Positions 17,094-25,774 of a stretch of DNA of 54,016 nt are shown in pieces (positions within the stretch are counted from its first letter, which is position 1; each line of letters starts with the position of its first letter). Below the pieces are notes generated by a model. It searched no databases. It saw only the letters and a program-made list of their open reading frames with translations, and was not told the origin of the DNA. The DNA is from Robiginitomaculum sp. (GTDB taxonomy: Bacteria; Pseudomonadota; Alphaproteobacteria; Caulobacterales; Maricaulaceae): contig JAJFFQ010000073.1 of assembly GCA_021776565.1 (NCBI GenBank), forward strand, positions 1 to 54,016, in the 5' to 3' direction. Made by a program: the position numbers and the translations under genes.

Positions 17094-18224
17094 CTAAATA
17101 TCATCAATCCTTGCCCACAGGGCATCAAGGCATGAGCGGCCCAGTGCCGCAGAGCGTTCCGGCGACCATCCATGGCGTTCATCGGGGGTGTCCACGGCAT
17201 CCTTGAATGGCATTTCCAGGGTCATGGACAGGCAGGTAAATTCCTGCGCCGTCCAGTTGGTGGCCATGCTCAAATTAGCGGTTCCCGGTGGCGCAATCGG
17301 ATAACCATGTTCGGTCTGAAAGTCCGGGCTGGCTTGCACCAGTGCCGCGCAATAGGCGGCCAATTGTTCCGCGCGAACATCGCTCCAGTCCTTCGTGCCT
17401 TCAGCACCAGCGATAAAATTATAGGGCAGGGCCTCATCACCATGCATATCAAGGCAAAAATCCATGCCGGTTTTTCGCATATAGTCGCGCACCAGATAAA
17501 CCTCTGGTGAGCGTTCCATGGTGGGGTTTTCCCATTCACGGTTCAGATTGGCCCCCGCCGCATTGGTGCGCAAATGACCCCGTCGCGATCCGTCCGGGTT
17601 CATGTTGGGTACCACATAAAAATCTGCTCTTTCAAGCAATGCCCGCGCGATTGGGTCGGCTTCATCCAGCAAACGCCCGATAAACCCCTCCATGCACCAC
17701 TCGGCCATGCTTTCCCCTGGATGCTGACGGGCTATAATCCAGCAGATTTTTTTCTGCCCTGATCCGCCATCTGAAAAATGTAGTAAATCCATATCCTGCC
17801 CGTCCAGGGTCTTGCCCAACACGCTTAAAGTTACCCGATCAGAGCTTTGCGCACTGGCGATCAAATCGCTATGGCGCTCCATGGAATAAGGGGCAAAACA
17901 GGCAATCCAGATAGCATCTTCCTCAGGCACAGTATGGATATCCAGAACGCCGTCCTGATAATCACTATCAAGGCGAAACCAGTTTTCCCGGTCAGTGGAG
18001 GCTACGGCTGAATAGTTTTCCCAGCCAGCGGCATAGGCGGCACCGCCTGCATTGATAATGCGCAATCGGCAGGGCACGCCGCGCGCGCCGGTCAGGCGAA
18101 AATAGAACCATTGATAAAAATCAGACTTGTTGTCTTTTCTGATCTTCAGGCGAATATCACCCGGATCATCCAGCTTGAGAACTTCGATATTACCGGCATC
18201 AAAGGCAGAACTGATCTGGATCAT
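17094..18224 (-). CDS. M14-family metallocarboxypeptidase (cytosolic carboxypeptidase-like)
   Basis: A 376-residue zinc peptidase. An N-terminal beta domain (about 1-125) like that of the cytosolic carboxypeptidase/AGBL subgroup precedes the catalytic domain. Zinc ligands are H168 and E171 in RQHPGESMAEW and H261 in DMHGDE; VPNMNPDGSRRGHLRTN and ANLNREW provide substrate-binding residues; the catalytic glutamate is probably E337 in MTLEMPF. There is no signal peptide, so it should act in the cytoplasm, possibly on C-terminal amino acids of peptides or proteins. The start codon at 18224 leaves a 92-bp gap to the divergent AraC-type gene. Confidence 0.88.
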   Translation of the reverse strand: MIQISSAFDAGNIEVLKLDDPGDIRLKIRKDNKSDFYQWFYFRLTGARGVPCRLRIINAGGAAYAAGWENYSAVASTDRENWFRLDSDYQDGVLDIHTVPEEDAIWIACFAPYSMERHSDLIASAQSSDRVTLSVLGKTLDGQDMDLLHFSDGGSGQKKICWIIARQHPGESMAEWCMEGFIGRLLDEADPIARALLERADFYVVPNMNPDGSRRGHLRTNAAGANLNREWENPTMERSPEVYLVRDYMRKTGMDFCLDMHGDEALPYNFIAGAEGTKDWSDVRAEQLAAYCAALVQASPDFQTEHGYPIAPPGTANLSMATNWTAQEFTCLSMTLEMPFKDAVDTPDERHGWSPERSAALGRSCLDALWARIDDI

Positions 18225-18316
18225 GGCGGTTCCTTGTATTGTTCATGTTAGACTGTGTGATAGTTGTGACAGAACGACTTGCCATTAGGCAAGCTGAAAT
18301 TCATTTGTGAGATTTT

Positions 18317-19384
18317 ATGGCTGGTGCTGATCTGATATTGCGTTTCATGACAATCGCGCAATTGGCCTTGTTTGCCATTGTGCTGTTGCGGTCTTATGGC
18401 ACCGCTCCTGCTGCGATTACCGGCGCTGCCTTTGGTTTGGGTATAGCCGCCTATCTTCTATGTCCCTATGTGCTGAATCATTGGGAGCTTGGGTTTTTTG
18501 AATTACCCATATTTTTTGCCTGTTTTGCTAATCCTGTCTTGTTTTTGCTCTTTATCCTTGCTCTGTTTGATGATGGATTTCGCTGGCGGCTTTGGCATTT
18601 CTTGTTATTGGCAGGGTTTGAGGTTGTTGATTTTGTTATCTATTTTGGTGTGTTCAACCAACTTGCGGGCGCAGAGATTATACATTCCATTGCCTCACTA
18701 ATTTTATTGGTAACTGTATTGGTGGTACTGGTTTCTGGTTTTCATCAGGATATGGTCGAGGTTCGGCGGCGTATGCGCACGATCATCGCCCTGATTATTG
18801 GCGGGTATATGGCGCTTGTTGTTGCTGTCGAAATTATTCTGCGGGATTCTGCCGCGCCGCCTGTCATAGAATTACTTCATGTAATTGCCATTTTTACCAT
18901 AGTAACGGGCCTTAATATGGCATTATTGCAAATGCGACCTGGTTTTATCGTCTTGCCAGTCACACCGTCCCCAAAAATTGTGAAAACACAATCAAGCGCG
19001 CGTAATAATGCACTGGATGAACAGGTGCTTGGCAAATTGCGAAAGGCGCTGGAAGGCGATCACATCTACACGCGGGAAGGCTTGAGCATTGGTGATATGG
19101 CCCGGCATCTGGGGGTGCAGGAATATCGGTTGAGGCGGCTCATCAATACGCGTCTGGGTTATCGCAATTTCAACCAGTTCCTCAACCATTATCGCATCAA
19201 GGAGACGGCGATGCGTTTGCGTAACCCTGCCGATGCGCATCTACCCATTGTCAGCATTGCCCTTGAAGCAGGTTATGGGTCTCTTGGCCCATTTAATCGG
19301 GCCTTTCGTGAACAAATGAAAATGACACCCGGCCAATACCGCGCATCACCAGTTACTGGTGGAAACGCAGAAAACTCTGGCTGA
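18317..19384 (+). CDS. AraC-family regulator with N-terminal membrane domain
   Basis: A 355-residue protein. Residues 1 to about 215 form around seven hydrophobic helices; a short linker follows, then two helix-turn-helix motifs of the AraC/HTH_18 type at about 240-350: GLSIGDMARHLGVQEYRLRRLINTRLG and LPIVSIALEAGYGSLGPFNRAFREQ in successive parts, ending MTPGQYR. The layout suggests direct sensing of a membrane or external signal by a DNA-binding protein. Neighbours on either side (carboxypeptidase, methyltransferase pair) are candidate targets, but nothing in the sequence proves this. Confidence 0.88.
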   Translation: MAGADLILRFMTIAQLALFAIVLLRSYGTAPAAITGAAFGLGIAAYLLCPYVLNHWELGFFELPIFFACFANPVLFLLFILALFDDGFRWRLWHFLLLAGFEVVDFVIYFGVFNQLAGAEIIHSIASLILLVTVLVVLVSGFHQDMVEVRRRMRTIIALIIGGYMALVVAVEIILRDSAAPPVIELLHVIAIFTIVTGLNMALLQMRPGFIVLPVTPSPKIVKTQSSARNNALDEQVLGKLRKALEGDHIYTREGLSIGDMARHLGVQEYRLRRLINTRLGYRNFNQFLNHYRIKETAMRLRNPADAHLPIVSIALEAGYGSLGPFNRAFREQMKMTPGQYRASPVTGGNAENSG

Positions 19385-19477
19385 TTTCAAAATCGGCGAG
19401 GTTTAGACCAAAACTGGCACGACCATCAAACAAAATTCTGCCTTCTTGCTTGCATCTGCACAACAAGGAGAATATCC

Positions 19478-19681
19478 ATGAAATTAAAACTGAAATTGTA
19501 TTGGCCGCTGATCGCCTTTGTCCTGCCCAGCGCCATTATTGGCTATTGTTATATCATTCCGGGCAGCTGCATTGCCGGCATCAACAGCTACACCATTGGT
19601 TATGCCGCCACACTGGTCGGTGCTTGCCTGACCTATTGGTCGGGTCTTCGTCTTGGCGCAAGTCAGGGAGACGCATCATGA
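19478..19681 (+). CDS. small two-helix membrane protein
   Basis: 67 residues with two hydrophobic segments (about 7-24 and 39-57) joined by a loop with IIPGSCIAGINSYT. A good ribosome binding site (AAGGAG, 8 nt before the ATG) supports it. Its stop overlaps the start of the methyltransferase gene as ATGA, so the two are translationally coupled and may work together at the membrane. Family not recognised. Confidence 0.7.
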   Translation: MKLKLKLYWPLIAFVLPSAIIGYCYIIPGSCIAGINSYTIGYAATLVGACLTYWSGLRLGASQGDAS

Positions 19682-20328
19682 AGCCGATATTTATCGCGCG
19701 TCAGGGACGTCTGCCATCTGGTCTTTTGGGGCACATTGTTGCCCGTGTCATGGCCCGTGAAACCGCACCTGAGAATGACCAAACGCTGTCATATCTTGAT
19801 TTATCACCTGATGAACGCATCCTTGAAATTGGTTATGGCCATGGCCGCACGCTGGGCCTTGTTGCCCGTGCTGCCAAAGGCATAAAATGTGCTGGCATTG
19901 ATTTCTCCGAAGTGATGATGCGCGTAGCAAGGGCGCGAAACCGAAATCTTATCCGTTCGGGTGCCTTGGAATTGAGACATGGTGATAGTGCAAATATGCC
20001 CTGGAAAGCCTGTCGTTTTGACAAGGTGTTTAGCGTTCATACGGTCTATTTCTGGAACGATATTGACACACAATTTAAAGAAATTGGCCGTGTGTTGCGC
20101 CCCAATGGCTGCTTCCTTTTGTGTTATCGGCCAGGCGAGGATGAGGGGTTTGCCGATCAGTTCCCGCAGAGCGTTTATACGATACGCACAATTGAGGAAA
20201 TTGAAGCCGCCTTTCGTAAGGCCGGGTTTGAACGGATTGAAACGCAAACCCTGGCTGGCCCTAGAGGGCTGTTGGCGTGGACATCTGGTCGAATGCCGCA
20301 ATGGCAAGAAGGTCAAAGCCTAGAGTAA
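19678..20328 (+). CDS. class I SAM-dependent methyltransferase
   Basis: 216 residues with a Rossmann-type methyltransferase domain: motif I ILEIGYGHGRTLG (about 47-59), acidic motif II in CAGIDFSEVMM, motif III-like HGDSANMPW, and VFSVHTVYFWNDI. The C-terminal part resembles the small-molecule methyltransferase family Methyltransf_11; the substrate is unknown. ATG at 19678 overlaps the upstream small membrane protein gene. The longer open frame beginning at 19450 covers that small gene in another frame and is not the true N-terminus. Confidence 0.85.
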   Translation: MKPIFIARQGRLPSGLLGHIVARVMARETAPENDQTLSYLDLSPDERILEIGYGHGRTLGLVARAAKGIKCAGIDFSEVMMRVARARNRNLIRSGALELRHGDSANMPWKACRFDKVFSVHTVYFWNDIDTQFKEIGRVLRPNGCFLLCYRPGEDEGFADQFPQSVYTIRTIEEIEAAFRKAGFERIETQTLAGPRGLLAWTSGRMPQWQEGQSLE

Positions 20329-20418
20329 AGAAACACCACCTCACCTGTCACCGGTTTAATTTGCGGCGTGCGCCTACCTCGCCTAAGGTGGAGAAAACAA
20401 AATCAGGGGAGGTTCATC

Positions 20419-21798
20419 ATGCGATTTGGTTTTTTGGGAAATGGCGTACTGGCGGCATTAACAATGACGGGTTTACCGGTACTGGCCGCCAATGCCCCGC
20501 CGGGCGAAGTCATGTTGATGCATGAACTGGCCAGCGATGTATCGGCGAAACGCATTAAGACCGACATAGAAAAACTGGTCAGCTTTGGTACGCGCCATAC
20601 GCTTTCGGATACCAAATCCGACACGCGCGGTATTGGTGCTGCACGGCGCTGGATAAAAGCCGAATTTGAGCGCATCAGTGCTGATTGCGGCGGCTGTCTT
20701 GAAGTTATCTCCATTGCAGACACCGTTGAGGGCAAGCCGCGTATTCCCGATCCGGTTGAGGTGGTCAGCGTGATCGCCATACAGCGCGGAACGCTGGATG
20801 CAGACCGGTTTGTATTGATGGCGGGCGATATAGACAGTCGCGTCACCGACATTATGGATGCAACCTCCGATAGCCCCGGTGCCAATGATAACGCAACCGG
20901 CATGGCCGGTGTGATCGAGGCCGCACGGGTATTGTCAAAACACAAATTTGCTGGCTCGATTATCTATGCAGGACTTGCAGGCGAGGAGCAGGGTTTGTTT
21001 GGCGGCGAGATTGTTGCCGCCCATGCGCTGGAACAAAAATGGCGCATCAAGGCGGTGCTGAATAATGACATGATCGGCAATATCTCCGGCATAGATGGGG
21101 TGGTGGACAACACCATTGCACGGGTATTTTCTGAAGGCACACGGGATAATGAAACCCCGCGTGAAGCCCGGATTCGCCGCTTTACCGGCGGAGAGGTGGA
21201 TTCGCCCTCGCGTAATCTGGCGCGCTATATTGATCTGCGGGCAGACCGGTATATCCCCAACCTCAATGTGATGATGATTTATCGCCTTGATCGCTTTGGC
21301 CGAGGCGGTCATCACCGCCCGTTTAATGCGGTGGGAATTCCCGGTGTACGCCTGATGGAAACCCATGAGCATTATGACCGCCAGCATCAGGATATACGTG
21401 TCGAGGACGGTCGGGCCTTTGGTGATGTTATCGAAGGGGTCAATTTTGACTATGCACGAAAGCTGACGGCGTTAAATGTGGTCAGCCTGGCCGAAATGGC
21501 TGGTGCACCGCCTTTTCCTTCTGGCGTGACGATCAAGGGGGCCGTGCAACCCTCGACAAAATTAAGCTGGACACTGGCAAGTGGAAAACCAGCCGAAGAA
21601 CTGGCCGGATATAAGGTCTATTGGCGTCTTACCGATCAGCCACAATGGCAGTATTCACGCTTTGTCGGCAAAGTGAGCGCGTTTACGCTTAACAACATTG
21701 TCATTGACAATTATTATTTTGGCGTGGCTTCGGTGGCCAAAGATGGATCAGAAAGCCCGGTTGTGTTTCCGGGGTCAGCCGGATCGTTTGGGGACTAA
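20419..21798 (+). CDS. secreted M28-family zinc aminopeptidase
   Basis: A 459-residue precursor with a signal peptide ending near VLAANA. The M28 domain shows the metal-binding DSPGANDNATGMAG (about 152-165), the catalytic EE pair in LAGEEQGLFGG, and later DMIGN and the HEHYDRQHQD segment. A C-terminal fibronectin III-like region follows (about 370-459; KLSWTLASGK, YKVYWRLT). It should act in the periplasm or outside on peptide N-termini. GGGGAGG lies upstream of the ATG. Two genes follow at 2 and 17 bp, forming a likely operon. Confidence 0.88.
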   Translation: MRFGFLGNGVLAALTMTGLPVLAANAPPGEVMLMHELASDVSAKRIKTDIEKLVSFGTRHTLSDTKSDTRGIGAARRWIKAEFERISADCGGCLEVISIADTVEGKPRIPDPVEVVSVIAIQRGTLDADRFVLMAGDIDSRVTDIMDATSDSPGANDNATGMAGVIEAARVLSKHKFAGSIIYAGLAGEEQGLFGGEIVAAHALEQKWRIKAVLNNDMIGNISGIDGVVDNTIARVFSEGTRDNETPREARIRRFTGGEVDSPSRNLARYIDLRADRYIPNLNVMMIYRLDRFGRGGHHRPFNAVGIPGVRLMETHEHYDRQHQDIRVEDGRAFGDVIEGVNFDYARKLTALNVVSLAEMAGAPPFPSGVTIKGAVQPSTKLSWTLASGKPAEELAGYKVYWRLTDQPQWQYSRFVGKVSAFTLNNIVIDNYYFGVASVAKDGSESPVVFPGSAGSFGD

Positions 21799-21800
21799 AT

Positions 21801-22466
21801 ATGTTCATTGGCCATTATAGCGCCGCGTTTGCCGCACGTGCCTTCAAACCGGCTGTGCCGCTATGGCTGTTGTTTGTCGCGGTGCAAGTGGTGGACTTTA
21901 TCTGGGCCGCTCTGGTGATCGCCGGGGTGGAGAAGGTACGCATTGTGCCAGGTTTTATGGAAGCTTCACCGCTTGATCTTTATTATATGCCCTTTACGCA
22001 CAGTCTTGTGGGCGCGTTCATTTGGGCACTGGCTGCTGTGGTGCTTTATGGCGCTATGCGCAAAGGTGCCGGGCATTGGGTCGCAGGTCTGATTTTGGGC
22101 ACAGCTGTATTATCCCACTGGTTTGCAGACTTGCTCGTTCACGCACCAGACTTGCCGCTGGTCTCGGGTGATCCAAAATACGGCTTTGGGCTTTGGCGTT
22201 CGCTGTTTTGGTCGCAAGTATTGGAGATAGGCCTGCTGTTTGCCGGCTTTTGGCTTTATTTACGCAACACCAAACCGAAGGGTGCGGCGGGGCGTATTGC
22301 ACCATGGATTTTTTTGCTGACTTTGGTCGCCGTTCAGGCCATCAGCCATTCAGGCGAGGTCGAAGCTGATGCGTCTGCAACACTGTTTGCCATCACGGCC
22401 TTGATTGCCTATTCGGTGATTGCACTTGGTGCATGGATGATGGATCGCACACGTAATACCAAATAA
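21801..22466 (+). CDS. multi-helix membrane protein (YdjM-like metal-dependent hydrolase type)
   Basis: 221 residues with about five to six membrane helices. Two histidine motifs stand out: MPFTHSLVGA (about 57-66) and LSHWFADLLVHAPDLPL (about 105-121). These resemble the membrane-bound metal-dependent hydrolase (YdjM/DUF457) family, but the match is judged by eye. It starts 2 bp after the M28 gene and precedes a PhoD-like lipoprotein by 17 bp, so it probably shares their transcript. Confidence 0.65.
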   Translation: MFIGHYSAAFAARAFKPAVPLWLLFVAVQVVDFIWAALVIAGVEKVRIVPGFMEASPLDLYYMPFTHSLVGAFIWALAAVVLYGAMRKGAGHWVAGLILGTAVLSHWFADLLVHAPDLPLVSGDPKYGFGLWRSLFWSQVLEIGLLFAGFWLYLRNTKPKGAAGRIAPWIFLLTLVAVQAISHSGEVEADASATLFAITALIAYSVIALGAWMMDRTRNTK

Positions 22467-22483
22467 AAATAAGGGAGAAGACA

Positions 22484-23626
22484 ATGCGTTTAGGAATTAT
22501 CGGGCTATGTCTTGGCCTTGCTGCCTGTGCAACAAATGTGAGGCAAACATCGCCAGGCACCTTTGAGGCACTGGATCAGTATTATGCTTCACTGGACATT
22601 GATCTTCCCAGAGCACCAACCGGCGCAGCTGCTCTGCCCGCAGATACGTTGCTGACGAAAATCGCCATGGGGTCATGCCAGGCATCGTGGAAGCCTATCC
22701 CCATACTGGATGCAGTTGCCAGGGAAGAGGCACAATTGTTTCTCTATCTGGGCGATAATGTCTATGGCGATACCCGCCGGGGTAATGCGGATTTGCCCAA
22801 TTTGCGCCAGCAATATGCTGATCTGGCAAAACGGGAGGAGTTTGCCCGCCTTCGTTCATCCACCCCTATTCTGGCAACCTGGGATGACCATGATTACGGC
22901 CTTAATGATGCCGGTGGAGATTTTGCCTTCAAACGCTGGGCTAAGGAAATTTTTCTGACGTTTTGGGGCGAAGATGAGACAAGCGTGCATCGCACCCGTG
23001 AGGGTCTGTATGATAGTCGCATCTACGGCCCAGAGGGTTCGCGCGTGCAGATTATTATGTTGGATACACGCAGTTTTCGCTCATCGCCGCTCATCCCCAG
23101 TGATGATCGCGGTGCACCGGGCAAGGAGCGTTATCTGAAGTCTCACGATCCGGCGATGACCATGCTGGGTGAGGCGCAATGGCAATGGTTTGCGGATGAG
23201 CTGAAAAAACCGGCTGATATACGCCTTGTGGTGTCCTCTATACAGGTCATTGCCGCCGATCATGGTTGGGAAGCCTGGGCGGAATTTTTGCCGCAACGCC
23301 AGCGATTTTTCGACACCGTAAAACAAAGCGGTGCCAAAGGTGTAGTGGTCATTTCAGGGGATCGTCATATAGCCGCCTTTTATCGCCATGAAGGTGATAC
23401 AGACTATCCGCTTTATGAGTTTACCTCTTCGGCGCTGAATATGAGCTTTACCAAAGACGCCAGGGAAATGGACAAGGAGCAATTGGTGCCGGCCTTTGGG
23501 CCGAATAATTTTGGTCTTGTGGATATAGACTGGCAAGGTCGGACGCTTCACTGGACAATCAAGGATGTTGACGGGCAGGTGCAGCGTGAACTGAACCTTG
23601 CCTTTACCGATATTGGATTGGGTTAG
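22484..23626 (+). CDS. PhoD-like alkaline phosphatase lipoprotein
   Basis: A 380-residue precursor whose lipobox LAAC gives a lipid anchor at Cys15. The calcineurin-like PhoD fold is shown by MGSCQASW, LYLGDNVYGDTR, ATWDDHDYGLND, SSIQVIA and VISGDRHIAAFY, the residues that hold the Fe/Ca centre in PhoD. It probably hydrolyses phosphate esters in the cell envelope. The shorter single-domain form is close to the 'alkaline phosphatase family protein' group rather than classic Tat-exported PhoD. Last gene of the three-gene run beginning with the M28 peptidase. Confidence 0.88.
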   Translation: MRLGIIGLCLGLAACATNVRQTSPGTFEALDQYYASLDIDLPRAPTGAAALPADTLLTKIAMGSCQASWKPIPILDAVAREEAQLFLYLGDNVYGDTRRGNADLPNLRQQYADLAKREEFARLRSSTPILATWDDHDYGLNDAGGDFAFKRWAKEIFLTFWGEDETSVHRTREGLYDSRIYGPEGSRVQIIMLDTRSFRSSPLIPSDDRGAPGKERYLKSHDPAMTMLGEAQWQWFADELKKPADIRLVVSSIQVIAADHGWEAWAEFLPQRQRFFDTVKQSGAKGVVVISGDRHIAAFYRHEGDTDYPLYEFTSSALNMSFTKDAREMDKEQLVPAFGPNNFGLVDIDWQGRTLHWTIKDVDGQVQRELNLAFTDIGLG

Positions 23627-23770
23627 AGGCAGACTTCACAAACCGTTCACGGGTTTTTCATTGCACGTTATGGTGTTGTTATGATGGAAATTTTGCCAAA
23701 TGGCCTATATAGGCTTTAGCGCCGCATCACCTGTGGTGTGCGAGGACAATTAACAAGAAAGAACTCCCTT

Positions 23771-24085
23771 ATGAATGTTTATACAAAAATCGGTGTCGCC
23801 AGCCTGACGGCGGCGTCTTTTGCCCTGGCTGCTGGCGTAGCCCATGCGGGCAATGTCACTGGCCCCAAGGAAAAATGCTATGGCATTACCCTGGCCGGAG
23901 AGAATGATTGTGGTAATCTGGCTGGCACCCATTCCTGCCAGGGTCAGTCCACTGTCAATTTTGATCTTGGCGAATGGCAGTTTGTTGCCAAAGGCACCTG
24001 CGCTGCAACAATTGTGCAGGACGCTGATGGTAATGACCATCAAGGCTTGCTCAAAGCCGATGCCCAGGCCGCTCTTGAGGCTTAA
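23771..24085 (+). CDS. bufA: bufferin-type RiPP precursor (DUF2282, BufA1 family)
   Basis: 104 residues with a cleavable signal peptide (hydrophobic core [16 protein letters not shown]). The mature part has the four-cysteine DUF2282 pattern: KCYGI (C36), NDCGN (C47), HSCQG (C56) and GTC (C77). Proteins of this kind, now called bufferins, are ribosomally made, modified on cysteines by a DUF692 (MNIO) enzyme, exported, and bind copper. The DUF692, DUF2063 and DoxX genes follow directly, as in known bufferin loci. The ATG at 23771 gives the natural signal peptide. A terminator-like hairpin follows the gene. Confidence 0.9.
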   Translation: MNVYTKIGVASLTAASFALAAGVAHAGNVTGPKEKCYGITLAGENDCGNLAGTHSCQGQSTVNFDLGEWQFVAKGTCAATIVQDADGNDHQGLLKADAQAALEA

Positions 24086-24109
24086 AAACTTGATGTAAAA
24101 TTGCAAGGG

Positions 24110-24143
24110 CGGCGGTTGCACATCCGGTGCAGCCGCCGTTTTT
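24110..24143 (+). terminator. intrinsic terminator/attenuator between bufA and bufB
   Basis: A 12-bp stem, CGGCGGTTGCAC (24110-24121) with GTGCAGCCGCCG (24127-24138), has one G-T pair and a 5-nt loop and is followed by five T residues. It lies 24 bp after the bufA stop and 13 bp before the bufB start. It would end most transcripts after the precursor gene and leave lower expression of the modifying enzymes. Confidence 0.8.
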
Positions 24144-24156
24144 GTTCAGGCGAAGT

Positions 24157-25011
24157 ATGACACAAACAATCACATTACCGGATCGTGCCGGTTTGGGCCT
24201 AAAGCCAGAGCATTACCGTGATGCGCTTGCGGCACCTGCCGATGGCTTGTGGTTTGAGGTACACCCTGAAAATTACATGGTTGATGGCGGGCCGCGCCTT
24301 GCCTGGCTGGATGCCATTGCCGCGCGTTTTGCGCTTTCCCTGCACGGGGTGGGTTTGTCACTGGGCGGCCCAGAGCGGCCAGACCCGGATCATCTGGCGC
24401 GCCTGAAAGTTCTGGTTGATCGATATAACCCGGCCAGCGTATCCGAACATGTGGCCTGGTCGCGTCTGGGAAATACTTATTTTGCTGATCTGTTGCCGCC
24501 GCCGCCAACGCGCAAAACCCTGCACAGGCTTGCCGAGCATATTGCCCAGACTCAGGATGCTTTGGGGCGGCGTATTCTGGTGGAGAACCCGGCGCTCTAT
24601 CTCTCGCTTACCGGCGATATATCCATGATCGAACTTTATGTCGAGGCAGCAAAAATGGCTGGTGCCGGCCTGTTGTTTGATCTGAACAACATTTACGTTT
24701 GCGCGCATAATCTGGGGACAGGCACCAAAGACTGGCTAGCGGCTGTTCCCGCAGCCGAGGTTGGTGAAATTCATCTGGCTGGATTTACTGTACAAGACCG
24801 GGATGGTGAGCGGGTGCTGATCGATAGCCACGGCGCACCAGTTAGTGATCCAGTTTGGGCGCTATATAGGGATTTCATTCGTGAAGCGGGGCCAAAGCCC
24901 ACCTTGATTGAACGCGATGAAAATATTCCGGCCTTTGCCGAACTTGTCGGCGAAGCGGCGCAGGCCAATGCCATTCTTGATGATTACCTCAAGGAGGCAA
25001 GACATGGCTAA
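24157..25011 (+). CDS. bufB: DUF692 MNIO-type peptide-modifying enzyme
   Basis: 284 residues of the multinuclear non-heme iron oxidase (DUF692/UPF0276) family, a TIM barrel that modifies cysteines of precursor peptides. Family landmarks in order: FEVHPENYM, LHGVGLSLGG, VSEHVAWS, VENPALYLSL, LFDLNNIYVCAHN, GEIHLAGF, LIDSHGAPVSDPVW and LIERDENIP, which supply the His, Asp and Glu metal ligands. Start ATG 24157 follows the hairpin after bufA. The last 8 bp overlap bufC. Confidence 0.92.
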   Translation: MTQTITLPDRAGLGLKPEHYRDALAAPADGLWFEVHPENYMVDGGPRLAWLDAIAARFALSLHGVGLSLGGPERPDPDHLARLKVLVDRYNPASVSEHVAWSRLGNTYFADLLPPPPTRKTLHRLAEHIAQTQDALGRRILVENPALYLSLTGDISMIELYVEAAKMAGAGLLFDLNNIYVCAHNLGTGTKDWLAAVPAAEVGEIHLAGFTVQDRDGERVLIDSHGAPVSDPVWALYRDFIREAGPKPTLIERDENIPAFAELVGEAAQANAILDDYLKEARHG

Positions 25012-25774
25012 AAATGGTGATGATTTTTACGCAAACTTTGCCAAGGTGCTGGACGGCACAGATGCGGCCCGGATGCAGCCCTGGCTTGAGGATGAAAAAC
25101 ACCTCACCCGGTTTGCCGTCCATCAGGGTAATTATCGCATGACCACCAGCAAGGCCATGCAGGGCATTTACAAGGCAGTTTTTCGCCTGGTGGGCGATGA
25201 GTACTTTATGGGATTGATGACGCAATTCCTGCATGACTATCCGCCGCAATCCTCCTCATTGACGCATTATGGCGCGGACTTTCCCGCATTTCTGCGCAAT
25301 TTTTCCCCGGTACAAAAAGACTTGCCCTGGCTGGCCCCCGTGGCTCAACTGGACTGGGCCTGGTTTTGTGCTTACGGGGCGAAAAACACACCGGCACTTG
25401 ATGCCAGTGACCTGTTGGATGTGGCACCGGAATTGCTGCCTGGGCGCACGCCCGGCCTGCATACATCGTGCACATTATTGCGCTTTTCTGTGCCGGCATA
25501 TTCAATCTGGCGCACCAATAGAGAAGATAAGAATGTGGGCAGCATATCAATGAAAAAGGGCCGCGAATGGGCCTGTGTCTGGCGACAGGATATGACCATC
25601 CGCCACGCATCACTTAACCAGGCTGAATACGCATTTTTGGATGCTATAGGTGGCGGGCGTATCCTGGCAGAAGCCTGGACAGATGCCAGACTTCACGAGC
25701 AGAATTTCAACCTGAGTAAACAATTCGCACGCTGGCTCAACGCCGGAATTTTTATGGGAGATAACAATGACTGA
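25004..25774 (+). CDS. bufC: DUF2063 partner protein of the MNIO enzyme
   Basis: 256 residues. The N-terminal region (about 8-95) fits the DUF2063 helical domain (FYANFAKVLDG, FAVHQGNYRM, VFRLVGDEYF, HDYPPQSSSL), followed by a more variable C-terminal domain rich in Trp. In bufferin and methanobactin-like systems this partner is thought to bring the precursor peptide to the DUF692 enzyme. Overlaps of 8 bp with bufB upstream and 8 bp with the DoxX gene downstream indicate coupled translation. Confidence 0.9.
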   Translation: MAKNGDDFYANFAKVLDGTDAARMQPWLEDEKHLTRFAVHQGNYRMTTSKAMQGIYKAVFRLVGDEYFMGLMTQFLHDYPPQSSSLTHYGADFPAFLRNFSPVQKDLPWLAPVAQLDWAWFCAYGAKNTPALDASDLLDVAPELLPGRTPGLHTSCTLLRFSVPAYSIWRTNREDKNVGSISMKKGREWACVWRQDMTIRHASLNQAEYAFLDAIGGGRILAEAWTDARLHEQNFNLSKQFARWLNAGIFMGDNND

